Positions 24,490 through 32,664 of a stretch of DNA of 64,000 bases are shown here, in pieces (position 1 is the first letter of the stretch; every line of letters begins with the position of its first letter). The translations under genes and the position numbers were made by a program. The stretch is from an uncultured Oscillospiraceae bacterium. GTDB lineage: Bacteria; Bacillota; Clostridia; Oscillospirales; Oscillospiraceae. The stretch covers positions 1 to 64,000 of the forward strand of contig CAKTIE010000009.1 in NCBI GenBank assembly GCA_934565655.1. Direction: 5' to 3'. The notes below the pieces were generated by a model. That model did not search any database, was not told the DNA's origin, and saw nothing but the letters and a program-made list of their open reading frames with translations.

Positions 24490-24639
24490 ATGAAGAAGAG
24501 AGTGATTGAAGTATTGGCATTTGCCGTGGTTTCGCTGTTGGTTTTTACGGTGGCCTGCGGCAGTACAGAAGCCGGAAGTGAACTGCCCGAAGCGGAAGCC
24601 GGTCAGTATATGCAGCTTCCGGCTGAACCGACTACCTGA
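24490..24639 (+). CDS. Small exported peptide, putative lipoprotein
   Basis: A 49-residue peptide that is first in the cassette. AAAGGAG lies before the ATG. A basic start (MKKR) and a hydrophobic core lead to VFTVACGS, where cysteine 23 could be a lipobox cysteine, although the position three before it is Thr rather than Leu. The mature part is acidic and Pro-rich (ELPEAEAG). It could be a sensor, an immunity lipoprotein or a leader peptide; no homologue is recognised. Confidence 0.55.
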   Translation: MKKRVIEVLAFAVVSLLVFTVACGSTEAGSELPEAEAGQYMQLPAEPTT

Positions 24640-24697
24640 TCTGAGAATGTCAGAAATTGAAAAAAGCGCAATTACAGGCTGAAAGGAGGCGGGAGCT

Positions 24698-25081
24698 GTG
24701 ATCGATTTCGGGGGCTTTGTCCAGACGGAGGGACAGCCCATCTATTTGCAGATCATGCGCTATATTAAGCAGGGGCTGGCCGCCGGTACCATTGCCGACG
24801 GGGAGGAGATGCCCTCCCGCCGGGCGCTGTCGGCGCTGCTGACGGTGAACCCCAACACCATCCAGAAGGCGTACCGCCTGCTGGAGGAGGAAGGGCTGGT
24901 GCAGTCCCACGCCGGGGCGAAAAGCTATGTCCACGCCACGGAGCAGCAGCGGCAGGCGCTGCGACGGGAGCTGACGGAGAACCAGCTGCGGGGCATGGTA
25001 CGGGATATGAAGCGCATGGGTCTGACGGCGGCGGAGGCCATGTCGCTGATCGGAAAGCTGTATGAGGAGGAGAGCGAATGA
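24698..25081 (+). CDS. GntR-family repressor, YtrA subfamily
   Basis: A 127-residue protein with an N-terminal GntR winged helix (PIYLQIMRYIKQGLAAGTI, PSRRALSALLTVNPNTIQKAYRLLEEEGLV) and a short helical tail of about 45 residues, the size and shape of YtrA-type regulators. These repress ABC-transporter operons and respond to cell-wall antibiotics in Bacillus. It starts at GTG 24698 after AAAGGAGG. Two matching operators overlap the operon promoter, so it is probably autoregulated. Its stop overlaps the next start. Confidence 0.88.
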   Translation: MIDFGGFVQTEGQPIYLQIMRYIKQGLAAGTIADGEEMPSRRALSALLTVNPNTIQKAYRLLEEEGLVQSHAGAKSYVHATEQQRQALRRELTENQLRGMVRDMKRMGLTAAEAMSLIGKLYEEESE

Positions 25082-25854
25082 ACCGGTATCTTTCCACGGT
25101 CGGGCTGTACGCCCGGTCAAGTCTCTATAAAATACTGCTGATCACGCTGGTGACGGCGCTGCTGGCGGGCTTTCTGGTGTACCGGTATCCCACGCCTCAG
25201 GAGATCACAGAATACCATTATGATTTCGATGGCAATCCGGTGCCGTATACGTACAACACGCCCTATCTAGATGATGTGATCGGGCTCAGCCGCGCGCCGG
25301 TGGTGTGCGCCGTGGGCTTCACGGCCATCGTGGCGGTCATGTGTCTGACCGGCTGCGGCTATGGCGTCAAGACGGACTACACGGTGCGGCGGCTGCGGGT
25401 GCGGGAAAAGACCGCCTGCCTGCTGTGGGCAGGGTATCACGCGGCGATGCTGCTGTTCTTCTGGGCGGTGCTGGCGCTGACGCTATACGGCGTGCTGCTG
25501 CACAGCCAGGGGAAGGTGCCGGAGTGGTACGGCCAGGTCGGATCGCAGACCATGATGATGCTGTGCTACACGGATACGTTCCTGCACCACCTGATGCCGC
25601 TGCAGGACCCGGCAATGTGGGGGCTGAGCATTTCCTCCGTGCTGGCGGTGTCCTTCACCACGGTGCTGTTTTCCTATCGCCAGCGTCACGGCAGCTTCAG
25701 CCCACTGGTGCTGCTGGCGCTGGGGGGCACCATCGGCAGCTTTTTTTGCGGCCTTATGCTGAGCGCGGCTTATTTGCTGCTGATGCTGCTTCTGCTGGGC
25801 GTGGCGGGCGCCGCCTTCTGCATACTGATGGGAGGTGACGATAATGCGGTCTGA
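25078..25854 (+). CDS. Membrane protein of the ABC cassette, subunit 1
   Basis: A 258-residue integral membrane protein with about six hydrophobic segments (near 18-36, 78-96, 116-140, 180-198, 211-228, 232-248) and a large outside loop at about 40-75 rich in Tyr and Asp (YHYDFDGNPVPYTYNTPY). It is probably one half of the permease of the ATPase at 26403. The start overlaps the gntR stop (ATGA). No detailed family is recognised beyond YtrA-type ABC-2-like permeases. Confidence 0.7.
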   Translation: MNRYLSTVGLYARSSLYKILLITLVTALLAGFLVYRYPTPQEITEYHYDFDGNPVPYTYNTPYLDDVIGLSRAPVVCAVGFTAIVAVMCLTGCGYGVKTDYTVRRLRVREKTACLLWAGYHAAMLLFFWAVLALTLYGVLLHSQGKVPEWYGQVGSQTMMMLCYTDTFLHHLMPLQDPAMWGLSISSVLAVSFTTVLFSYRQRHGSFSPLVLLALGGTIGSFFCGLMLSAAYLLLMLLLLGVAGAAFCILMGGDDNAV

Positions 25855-26389
25855 ACGGAAGCTTTCCCGACTGCTGCCGCCCAACATGGACGCGGCGCAG
25901 GTGAAGGGCTGGATCATCGCCCTGCTGACCATTACGGCGCTGCTGTGCGCGATCCTGTTTCTGGGCAGCTATCCGGAGGATTACCGGAACCTGTTCTGGG
26001 ATTGGGGCTCAAAGTACCAGAGGCTTATGCCGGGGGCGATCATGCCGCGATTCAGCCGGTATGCCATGCTCACGGTCTATGTGACCGGCGGCGCGCTGGT
26101 GCTGACGCTGGCCTCGGCGGCGCTGCTGTACAGCTCCTACTATCAGGGCAGCCGCAGCATCTATCTCATGCGCCGCCTGCCGGAGGGCCGCAGCCTGCTG
26201 CGCCGCCAGGTCTGGAGCGTTCCGCTGCGGGTCATGGGATTGCTGCTGCTTCTGGGCGTGGTGCTGCTGGCGGCGACGTGGCTGGTGTGGCGCTTCGTTA
26301 CACCGGCGCAGTGCCTGCCCACGCCGGAGAACATTCAGCGGGCGATGAACGAGATTGCGGCTTCGCCGTATTCAATAAAGCTGCCATAA
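25844..26389 (+). CDS. Membrane protein of the ABC cassette, subunit 2
   Basis: A 181-residue membrane protein with three hydrophobic segments (near 23-42, 76-95, 122-144), smaller than a normal permease. The basic loop YLMRRLPEGRSLLRRQ between the last two is probably cytoplasmic, where the ATPase binds. The ATG at 25844 follows GGGAGGTG and overlaps the previous gene by 11 bp. It probably pairs with subunit 1 to form the channel. Confidence 0.65.
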   Translation: MRSERKLSRLLPPNMDAAQVKGWIIALLTITALLCAILFLGSYPEDYRNLFWDWGSKYQRLMPGAIMPRFSRYAMLTVYVTGGALVLTLASAALLYSSYYQGSRSIYLMRRLPEGRSLLRRQVWSVPLRVMGLLLLLGVVLLAATWLVWRFVTPAQCLPTPENIQRAMNEIAASPYSIKLP

Positions 26390-26402
26390 GGAGGGGTGCC
26401 AG

Positions 26403-27137
26403 ATGATCGAATTGAAGAATATCAGCAAAAAGTATGGAAAGACAGAGGCTGTAAAGGATGTTTCCCTCACGCTGCCGCAGGGGCAGATCGTGGGACTGTT
26501 CGGGGAAAACGGCGCGGGCAAGACCACGCTGCTGAAGTGTATGCTGGGCCTGCTGTCCCATGAGGGCACCGTCACACTGGACGGCGCGCCCATTACCGAG
26601 AAGAACATTGAGCGGCTCAGCTTCGCCACCTGCGAGCACTCCTTTTTCCCGGCCCTGTCCCCCAAGGGCCATCGCGACTTCTATCAGGCCCATTTCCCCC
26701 GGTTCAACGACAAGCGCTTTCAGGCGCTGATGAAGTTCTTCGAGCTGCCCATGGATAAGCCGCTGCGTGCCTTCTCCGCCGGTATGAAGAACCAGTTCGA
26801 GGTGGTCATGGCCCTGTCGCAGGGCGCGGACTATATCCTGATGGATGAGCCCTTTGCCGGGAACGACGTGTTCAACCGGGAGGACTTCTACAAGGTGCTG
26901 CTGGGCATTCTGGAGGAGCACGAGACGGTGCTGCTGTCCACCCATCTGCTGGAGGAGGTCAAGGACTTCATCTCCCGCGCGGTGCTGCTGAACAAGGGCG
27001 AGCTGGTGGGCGACTGCACCGTGGAGGAGCTGGAGGAGCAGGGCAAGGATCTGATGACCTATGTGAAGGAGACGTATCACTATCGGAACGACCGGGTCAG
27101 CCGCGCCCTCAGCGATCTGACCGGCAAGGAGGGGTGA
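26403..27137 (+). CDS. ABC transporter ATPase of the cassette
   Basis: A 244-residue ABC ATPase. Walker A is GENGAGKTTLL near residue 36, Walker B is YILMDEPFAGND near 142 and the switch histidine is in LLSTHLLEEV. The signature is FSAGMKNQ rather than LSGGQ, as in several antibiotic-export ATPases (BcrA/YtrB types). It energises the two membrane proteins upstream. AAGGAGG precedes the start, 13 bp after the permease gene. Confidence 0.9.
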   Translation: MIELKNISKKYGKTEAVKDVSLTLPQGQIVGLFGENGAGKTTLLKCMLGLLSHEGTVTLDGAPITEKNIERLSFATCEHSFFPALSPKGHRDFYQAHFPRFNDKRFQALMKFFELPMDKPLRAFSAGMKNQFEVVMALSQGADYILMDEPFAGNDVFNREDFYKVLLGILEEHETVLLSTHLLEEVKDFISRAVLLNKGELVGDCTVEELEEQGKDLMTYVKETYHYRNDRVSRALSDLTGKEG

Positions 27138-27138
27138 C

Positions 27139-28782
27139 ATGAAACGACGCATCCTGATCGTCGCGCTGGCGCTGGTGCTGGCGGTGGGCGGCATCGCGGC
27201 GCTGAACATCCACACGGCGAAGGAAGCCACCCCCATTGAGATGCAGGTGGTGGACTCCATCGGAGACGCCAGCGCCGCCCAGGGGCTGCTGGTGGATCAC
27301 CGTATCATGCTGGGAACCACCATGCTGTGGTACACCGATTATGCCCCGGCCACCGGTGAAAGCGACACGGATTTCTTTGTGACGTACCGCAATATGCAGC
27401 AGCAGACCTATTACAGCCGGAAGGATAATGAGACCGACAGGACACGACTGACGTGCAGCGCGGTGGACGCCTACAACATAAATGATCCCATCGTGAAGGA
27501 TCTGTGGGCGGAGGCAGAGCACGGCGATGAGAGCGAACGCATGGAGGCGGCCCGCCGGGTCTATCCCATCGACTATTACGACACCTATCCCGTATATCTG
27601 GAAGACAGCTGGAACTCGGATGGCCCTTCCGTATATTATCAGGAAGAGCTGGCCTTTGATAAGCTGCGTGTCCCGGTGGGGAAGTACGACTTTTTTGAGC
27701 TGTCCCTCGATTTTGGCACGGGGGTCGATGGCGAGGATGTGGTGGATTACGTCGGCACCAGAAACTGGTATATGCAGAACCGCTTTACGCCCTATTACGT
27801 CAACAGCGGCGACCACATTCTGGTGACGGCGGGCTTCCCGGCGGATGTGGAGCCTCAGGCGGACTGGGCACCGGAGGGCTTCGGATTGTGGGATATGCCC
27901 GTCCGTGAGGCGAAGGAGACGGTCGACAACGGCTATTATGTGAAGTATCTGCCAGTGACGGCGGAGTGCCGTCTGGTATATCCGCTGGACATCGAGACGC
28001 AGCGTGTGGCGCGGCTGGAGCAGAGCAGCGACGGCAAATACATCCTGCTGGTGACGGTGGAGGAGGAACGCTTCGTGCTGCATGTGCTGGACAGCAGCGA
28101 CTACCATCTGGTGCAGCGGCTGGATATCGACGGTGCGGAGGTGCGGGAATCTTCCGACACTATCTTTATGGATAGCTGGTACTATAGAGATAGCTGGAGC
28201 GTTGCGTTCGGTGACTACCGCCCGGTGGAGGAGGACTGGTCCGGCTATCGCATCGACCCGCCGCAGGATGACCAGGAGAGCACCCTCACCTGCGAATACC
28301 GGGAGTATCCCACGGTCAGCATGCGGCAGGGAGACGGCTATCTGGTATTGCTGCTGGGAAGCTCCCGCGTGGCGCTGCTGACGCCCGACAGGGAGGGATA
28401 CAAGGGTGAATTCCTCTGCGACGCGCCGGATTACAGCTATGTGGAGGACAAGGACGGCACACAGCACCGCTATTTCCTGTACTATGACGAGCGGGACGAG
28501 GTGGAGTACTATGGGCTGTGGAGCGCGATCCCCACGGTGGATGCGGACTATGCGATGGCCTATAACGGCCGGTATCTGGCCGCGGCCGCCTATGACGGAA
28601 ACGGCGAGCTGATGGTGAGCGTGTTCGGAAAGGACGGCCTGCAATACGCCGCCTATGTGCGCAGCAGTCTCGTTACACAGCTGGGCCATGGAAATTACAG
28701 CTTCTCGCCGGTGGGGGCGGATGTGATTATGACCGAAGATGGAATCGCTGCCCCAAGACCGGGCCTTATGTGGCAGAGCTGA
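27139..28782 (+). CDS. Large exported protein of the ABC cassette, unknown function
   Basis: A 547-residue protein with one N-terminal membrane anchor (ILIVALALVLAVGGIAALNI, residues 5-24) and an acidic, Tyr- and Trp-rich outer part (YTDYAPA, YYDTYPVYLED, DSWYYRDSWSV). Repeated YLLVT/LLVTVEEERFVLHVLDSS-like strands suggest a beta-propeller or similar beta-rich fold; this is inference. The start is one base after the ATPase stop, so it belongs to the cassette and may be a sensor or binding subunit. No homologue is recognised. Confidence 0.6.
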   Translation: MKRRILIVALALVLAVGGIAALNIHTAKEATPIEMQVVDSIGDASAAQGLLVDHRIMLGTTMLWYTDYAPATGESDTDFFVTYRNMQQQTYYSRKDNETDRTRLTCSAVDAYNINDPIVKDLWAEAEHGDESERMEAARRVYPIDYYDTYPVYLEDSWNSDGPSVYYQEELAFDKLRVPVGKYDFFELSLDFGTGVDGEDVVDYVGTRNWYMQNRFTPYYVNSGDHILVTAGFPADVEPQADWAPEGFGLWDMPVREAKETVDNGYYVKYLPVTAECRLVYPLDIETQRVARLEQSSDGKYILLVTVEEERFVLHVLDSSDYHLVQRLDIDGAEVRESSDTIFMDSWYYRDSWSVAFGDYRPVEEDWSGYRIDPPQDDQESTLTCEYREYPTVSMRQGDGYLVLLLGSSRVALLTPDREGYKGEFLCDAPDYSYVEDKDGTQHRYFLYYDERDEVEYYGLWSAIPTVDADYAMAYNGRYLAAAAYDGNGELMVSVFGKDGLQYAAYVRSSLVTQLGHGNYSFSPVGADVIMTEDGIAAPRPGLMWQS

Positions 28783-28787
28783 ACAGG

Positions 28788-28828
28788 AAAGAGAAGGCAG
28801 TTGCCTGCGGCGGCTGCCTTCTCTTTTT
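28788..28828 (+). terminator. Terminator of the GntR/ABC cassette
   Basis: An 11-bp stem (28790-28800 with 28814-28824) is followed by a T-run. Confidence 0.85.
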
Positions 28829-28938
28829 GCGAAACTGTGTTTACCCATAAGAAAAGATGGAAGAAAAAGAAATATCTGGAATAAAATTTGTCAAATTGTT
28901 ACAGTTTTGACAATCTCAATTTGGGCAAGCCGCTGAAT

Positions 28939-28981
28939 TTGATATTTTTTTAACGAAATGGGTTGATATTTTTTTAACGAA
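28939..28981 (+). repeat. 19-bp direct repeat upstream of the butyrate CoA-transferase
   Basis: TTGATATTTTTTTAACGAA occurs at 28939-28957 and again at 28963-28981, starts 24 bp apart. The second copy contains the -35 and most of the spacer. This suggests a regulator site in tandem or a local duplication; the 266-bp gap holds nothing else but the terminator and promoter. Confidence 0.7.
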
Positions 28982-28991
28982 GTAGTAAAGT
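28963..28991 (+). promoter_or_regulatory. Promoter of the butyrate CoA-transferase
   Basis: TTGATA (28963-28968), 17-bp spacer, TAAAGT (28986-28991), inside and next to the second direct repeat. Confidence 0.65.
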
Positions 28992-29048
28992 ATTGAACCA
29001 GAGAGAAAACCAGGGATAGAAAAGAAAGAAAACAGGAGGCATATAAAA

Positions 29049-30398
29049 ATGGCATACGAAGAATTTCTGGGTATGTATCAATCCAAGCTGACCACGGCAG
29101 ACGAAGCCGTTAAAGTGATCAAGTCCGGCGACTGGGTAGACTATGGCTTCTGCAACACCCATCCCCACGTTCTGGATGAGGCGCTGGCACGCCGCGCCCC
29201 GGAGCTGGAGGATGTGAAGGTCCGCGGCGGCATCGCCCTGTGGAAGCCCGCCATCTTCGATATCGAGGAGCCTGCCAAGCATATCATCTATAACTCCCAC
29301 CACACCAGCGGCTTCGAGCGCAAGCACATCGAGACGGGCGCCTGCTTCTATGAGCCCATGCGCTATTCCGAGCTGCCCCGCTACTACTATGATCACATCA
29401 ATCCGCCGGATGTGGCCCTGATCCAGGTGGGCCCCATGGATAAGCACGGCTACTTCAACTTCGGCGTTTCCGCGTCCCACATGAAGGCCATCTGCGACAC
29501 GGCGAAGATCGTTATCGTGGAGGTCAACCAGAACATGCCCCGCTGTCTGGGCGGCTTCGGCGAGAGCGTACATATCTCCGACGTGGACATGATCGTGGAG
29601 GGCCGCAACGACCCCATGGGCCAGCTGCTGTCCGCGCCTCCCACGGAGATCGACAAGGCCGTGGCCAGGCAGGTGGTGGAGCGCATCCCCAACGGCGCAT
29701 GTCTCCAGCTGGGTATCGGCGGCATGCCCAATGCCGTGGGTATGCTGCTGTGCGAGTCCGACCTGCGCGACATGAGCGTCCATACCGAGATGTATGTGGA
29801 GGCCTTTGTGGATCTGTCCCTGTGCGGCAAGATCAGCGGCGCCAACAAGAGCATCGACCATGGCCGCCAGACCTATTCCTTCGCCGCCGGCAGCCAGCGG
29901 GTCTATGACTTCCTGGATGACAACCGCATGTGCATGGCCGCGCCTGTCAGCTATGTGAACGATATCCGCACCATCGCGGCCATCGATAACTTCATGTCCA
30001 TCAACAACGCGGTGGACATCGACCTGTACGGCCAGGTAAGCAGCGAGACCTCCGGCATCCGCCATATCTCCGGCGCAGGCGGTCAGCAGGACTTCGTGCT
30101 GGGCGCATATCTGTCCAACGGCGGCAAGAGCTTCATCTGCCTCTCCTCCACCTTCAAGAAGAAGGACGGCACGCTGGCCTCCCGTATCCGTCCCACGCTG
30201 GCCGAGGGCAGCATCGTCACCGATACCCGCGTGAACACCATGTATGTGGTCACCGAGTACGGCTGCGTGAACCTGAAAGGTCTGTCCTCCTGGGAGCGCG
30301 CCGAGGCGCTGATCTCCATTGCCCACCCCGACTTCCGCGAGGAGCTGATCCAAGCTGCCCAGAAGCAGAAGATCTGGTATCACAGCAACAAGCGCTGA
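29049..30398 (+). CDS. but: Butyryl-CoA:acetate CoA-transferase
   Basis: A 449-residue type I CoA-transferase. Diagnostic stretches are [27 protein letters not shown] and [12 protein letters not shown], whose glutamate forms the covalent CoA intermediate, then [13 protein letters not shown]. The match to the But enzymes of Roseburia and Faecalibacterium is strong. It makes butyrate and acetyl-CoA from butyryl-CoA and acetate, the last step of butyrate formation in many gut Firmicutes. AACAGGAGG precedes the ATG. It is a single-gene unit; a 4-hydroxybutyrate or propionate CoA-transferase is a less likely alternative. Confidence 0.85.
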   Translation: MAYEEFLGMYQSKLTTADEAVKVIKSGDWVDYGFCNTHPHVLDEALARRAPELEDVKVRGGIALWKPAIFDIEEPAKHIIYNSHHTSGFERKHIETGACFYEPMRYSELPRYYYDHINPPDVALIQVGPMDKHGYFNFGVSASHMKAICDTAKIVIVEVNQNMPRCLGGFGESVHISDVDMIVEGRNDPMGQLLSAPPTEIDKAVARQVVERIPNGACLQLGIGGMPNAVGMLLCESDLRDMSVHTEMYVEAFVDLSLCGKISGANKSIDHGRQTYSFAAGSQRVYDFLDDNRMCMAAPVSYVNDIRTIAAIDNFMSINNAVDIDLYGQVSSETSGIRHISGAGGQQDFVLGAYLSNGGKSFICLSSTFKKKDGTLASRIRPTLAEGSIVTDTRVNTMYVVTEYGCVNLKGLSSWERAEALISIAHPDFREELIQAAQKQKIWYHSNKR

Positions 30399-30437
30399 AC
30401 CCCGACAACACTTCCAACAGGAAGAGTAATACAAGGT

Positions 30438-30476
30438 CAAGGAGCACCGTTCTTTGGAACGGTGCTCCTTGGCGTT
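30438..30476 (+). terminator. Terminator after the CoA-transferase
   Basis: A perfect 15-bp stem (30438-30452 with 30457-30471, loop tttg), with only a short T-run after it. Confidence 0.75.
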
Positions 30477-30543
30477 TGCACGCGGGCGCGAACTCTGCGA
30501 GGCTCTTATACCGTATAAAACGGAGAAAATTGTGTTTCTTTTC

Positions 30544-30572
30544 TTGCAAGATGCGAAAAAAGCGGCTATAAT
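30544..30572 (+). promoter_or_regulatory. Promoter of the carD-ispD-ispF operon
   Basis: TTGCAA (30544-30549), 17-bp spacer, perfect TATAAT (30567-30572). Confidence 0.85.
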
Positions 30573-30629
30573 GGAAGCATCAAATGATAAGGAAGATGAT
30601 ATCAGCAGTTTGTGAAAAGGAGGGACGGT

Positions 30630-31112
30630 ATGTATACCGTGGGTGAAAAGGTTGTGCACCCCATGCATGGGGCGGGTGTGATCGCGGAGATCACCGAGGA
30701 GCGTCTGAGCGGCGCGTTGGCGCGTTACTATGTATTTACCGCGCCTTTAAGTGGACTGACATTGAAAATACCGGTGGACAACAGTGGCGCGGTGGGTCTG
30801 CGGCAGCCGATCAGCCGCCAGCAGCTCTCCGAGATGCTGTCCTCCCTGCGCGAGACGGAGGAGGACATGACCGAGAACTGGAACCACCGCTATCGGGAGA
30901 ATATGGAGCGGATCAAAAGCGGCGATCTGCGTGAGGTGGCACGGGTCATCAAGGGCCTGATGAGCCGCGAGGCACGCCGGGGACTTTCCACGGTGGAGCG
31001 CAAGATGCTGCGCAGCGCCAAGCAGATCCTGCTGAGCGAGGTCATGCTGGTGGAGGATCTCAGCTATGACGGGGCGGAGCAGCTGCTGAGCCGCAGCGTA
31101 CTGGCAGAGTAA
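30630..31112 (+). CDS. CarD family transcriptional regulator
   Basis: A 160-residue CarD/CdnL-like protein. The N-terminal RNA polymerase-interacting domain (YTVGEKVVHPMHGAGVIAEI) is followed by an all-helical DNA-contacting tail with EVARVIKGLMSREARRGLSTVERKML. Family members stabilise open promoter complexes, mostly at ribosomal and growth genes. The ATG at 30630 follows AAAAGGAGGG. It is nine bases before ispD, an arrangement often seen in Firmicutes. Confidence 0.9.
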   Translation: MYTVGEKVVHPMHGAGVIAEITEERLSGALARYYVFTAPLSGLTLKIPVDNSGAVGLRQPISRQQLSEMLSSLRETEEDMTENWNHRYRENMERIKSGDLREVARVIKGLMSREARRGLSTVERKMLRSAKQILLSEVMLVEDLSYDGAEQLLSRSVLAE

Positions 31113-31121
31113 GGAGATAAA

Positions 31122-31859
31122 ATGGGCTTTTGGAATACGGTACAGAGGATACAGGATAAGACGCGGCCGCTGTGCAGCATGATCGTGGCGGCGGCCGGCT
31201 CCAGCACCCGCATGGGTGGGCAGGATAAGATGTTTGCCCGTCTGGGCGGCGCACCGGTGCTGATGCGCACCATCTGCGCCATTGATCAGGCGGAGTTGGT
31301 CAGCGAGATCGTGGTGGCCGCCAGTGAGGAGAATCTGGAGGAGGTGGCGGCGCTGTGCGCCCGTTCCGGCCTCCGGAAAAGGGTGAAGGTGGTCAAGGGC
31401 GGCGCGAGCCGCACGGAATCGGTGCTGTCGGCGGCGCTGGAATGTGACCCCAAGGCGGAGCTGATCGCCATTCACGACGGTGCCCGTCCGCTGGTGCGGC
31501 CGGAGATGATCGACGAGATGATCCGTCTGGGCGGCACGACCCACGCGGTGGCGCCCGCCATCCCCATGAAGGACACGGTGAAGATCGCGGACGGGAACGG
31601 ACTGGTGCTGTCCACCCCGGATCGCAGCACCCTCTACGCGGTGCAGACGCCCCAGGTGTTTCAGGCCAATATCCTGAAGGCGGCGCTGCAGTCGGCGCTG
31701 TTCTCCGGCGAGACCGTTACCGACGACTGCGGCGCGGTGGAGCGCCTGGGCAAGCAGGTATGGCTGGCGGCAGGCGACGAGGGGAACATCAAGATCACCA
31801 CGCCTACGGATCTGGCGGTGGCGGAAGCCATCCTGCGGCAGCGGGAGGCGGCGCAATGA
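31122..31859 (+). CDS. ispD: 2-C-methyl-D-erythritol 4-phosphate cytidylyltransferase
   Basis: A 245-residue IspD. The nucleotide-binding loop is AAAGSSTRMGGQDK near residues 25-38, with IHDGARPLVRPEMID near 116 and ITTPTDLAVAEAIL at the end. It makes CDP-methylerythritol in the non-mevalonate isoprenoid pathway. The first 20 residues (MGFWNTVQRIQDKTRPLCSM) are an N-terminal extension relative to the usual start, but GGAG before the ATG at 31122 supports this start. It overlaps ispF by four bases. Confidence 0.93.
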   Translation: MGFWNTVQRIQDKTRPLCSMIVAAAGSSTRMGGQDKMFARLGGAPVLMRTICAIDQAELVSEIVVAASEENLEEVAALCARSGLRKRVKVVKGGASRTESVLSAALECDPKAELIAIHDGARPLVRPEMIDEMIRLGGTTHAVAPAIPMKDTVKIADGNGLVLSTPDRSTLYAVQTPQVFQANILKAALQSALFSGETVTDDCGAVERLGKQVWLAAGDEGNIKITTPTDLAVAEAILRQREAAQ

Positions 31860-32338
31860 CGGCGCTGCGGATCGGCCACGGGTACGACGTACACCGTCTG
31901 GCGGAGGGCCGGGCCCTGATCCTGGGCGGCGTTGCCATCCCGTGGGAGCGCGGGCTGGACGGCCACTCCGACGCCGATGTGCTGACCCACGCCGTGATGG
32001 ACGCCCTGTTGGGCGCGGTCGCCGCCGGGGACATCGGCAAGCTGTTCCCGGACAATGACGAGGCCTTTCACAACATCTCCAGCATGGTGCTGCTGAAGCG
32101 GGTGGGGGAGTACCTCCGGCAGCAGGGCTATGCCGTGGTGAACATCGACGCCACGCTGATCGCCCAGGCCCCTAAGGTGTCCCCTTACCGGGAGGCCATG
32201 CGGCAGAACATCGCCGCCGCGCTGGAGGTGGATGTCTCGCAGATCAGCGTCAAGGCCACCACTGAGGAGCATCTGGGCTTTACCGGAGCGGGGGAGGGCA
32301 TGGCAGCCCACGCCGTGGCACTGGTGGAAAAACAATAA
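31856..32338 (+). CDS. ispF: 2-C-methyl-D-erythritol 2,4-cyclodiphosphate synthase
   Basis: A 160-residue IspF. It starts MTALRIGHGYDVHRLAEG, where Asp and His bind zinc, and continues with GHSDADVLTHAVMDALLGA and the C-terminal KATTEEHLGFTGAGEG. It closes the cyclodiphosphate ring two steps after IspD. The ATG at 31856 overlaps the ispD stop (ATGA). A longer in-frame start inside ispD is not used. A hairpin terminator follows. Confidence 0.96.
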   Translation: MTALRIGHGYDVHRLAEGRALILGGVAIPWERGLDGHSDADVLTHAVMDALLGAVAAGDIGKLFPDNDEAFHNISSMVLLKRVGEYLRQQGYAVVNIDATLIAQAPKVSPYREAMRQNIAAALEVDVSQISVKATTEEHLGFTGAGEGMAAHAVALVEKQ

Positions 32339-32347
32339 ATATATGGG

Positions 32348-32384
32348 AACACAGGAGGTTTCAGTGGCCTCCTGTGTTTTCTTT
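32348..32384 (+). terminator. Terminator after ispF
   Basis: An 11-bp stem (32348-32358 with 32368-32378) followed by TTTT. Confidence 0.8.
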
Positions 32385-32412
32385 TCATACATTGGAATGG
32401 AGGAGGTGTACC

Positions 32413-32664
32413 ATGGATCATTATCTTTTTGTGGTGCGGTCTGCCACGCAGGCTCAGCGGATGGCCCGTGTACTGAACAGCGGCGGCATCCATGCCAGTG
32501 TGCAGCGGGTGCCGGCGGAATTTGCCCGGCAGGGCTGCACCTACGCGGTGCGGGTGGACGCCGCGGACTTCGACGCGGCGCAGGAGCGCCTGCGGCAGGC
32601 CCAGCTGACGCCGGAACGCATCCTGCGTCATGACCACGCCGGGTACAGTGAGGTGGCGCTATGA
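32413..32664 (+). CDS. DUF3343 protein, putative Se/S carrier, copy 1
   Basis: An 83-residue DUF3343 protein (starts MDHYLFVVRSATQAQRMARV, then QGCTYAVRVDAADFDAA). A conserved cysteine sits in RQGC, the place where the family has the putative sulfur- or selenium-carrying cysteine. The ATG at 32413 follows GGAGGTG. It overlaps the next gene (a cysteine desulfurase family member) by four bases, and the same pairing type occurs near selD at 57-60 kb. A carrier role is inference from context. Confidence 0.8.
   Translation: MDHYLFVVRSATQAQRMARVLNSGGIHASVQRVPAEFARQGCTYAVRVDAADFDAAQERLRQAQLTPERILRHDHAGYSEVAL

Noticed and set aside
28939..28981. CRISPR-like repeat
   Set aside because: Only two copies of a T-rich 19-bp unit over a promoter, with no spacer series or cas gene.
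28974..30668. Minus-strand frame of 564 codons opposite the CoA-transferase
   Set aside because: Shadow of a highly conserved enzyme; composition (His, Gly, Ala, Val) is that of a complementary frame.
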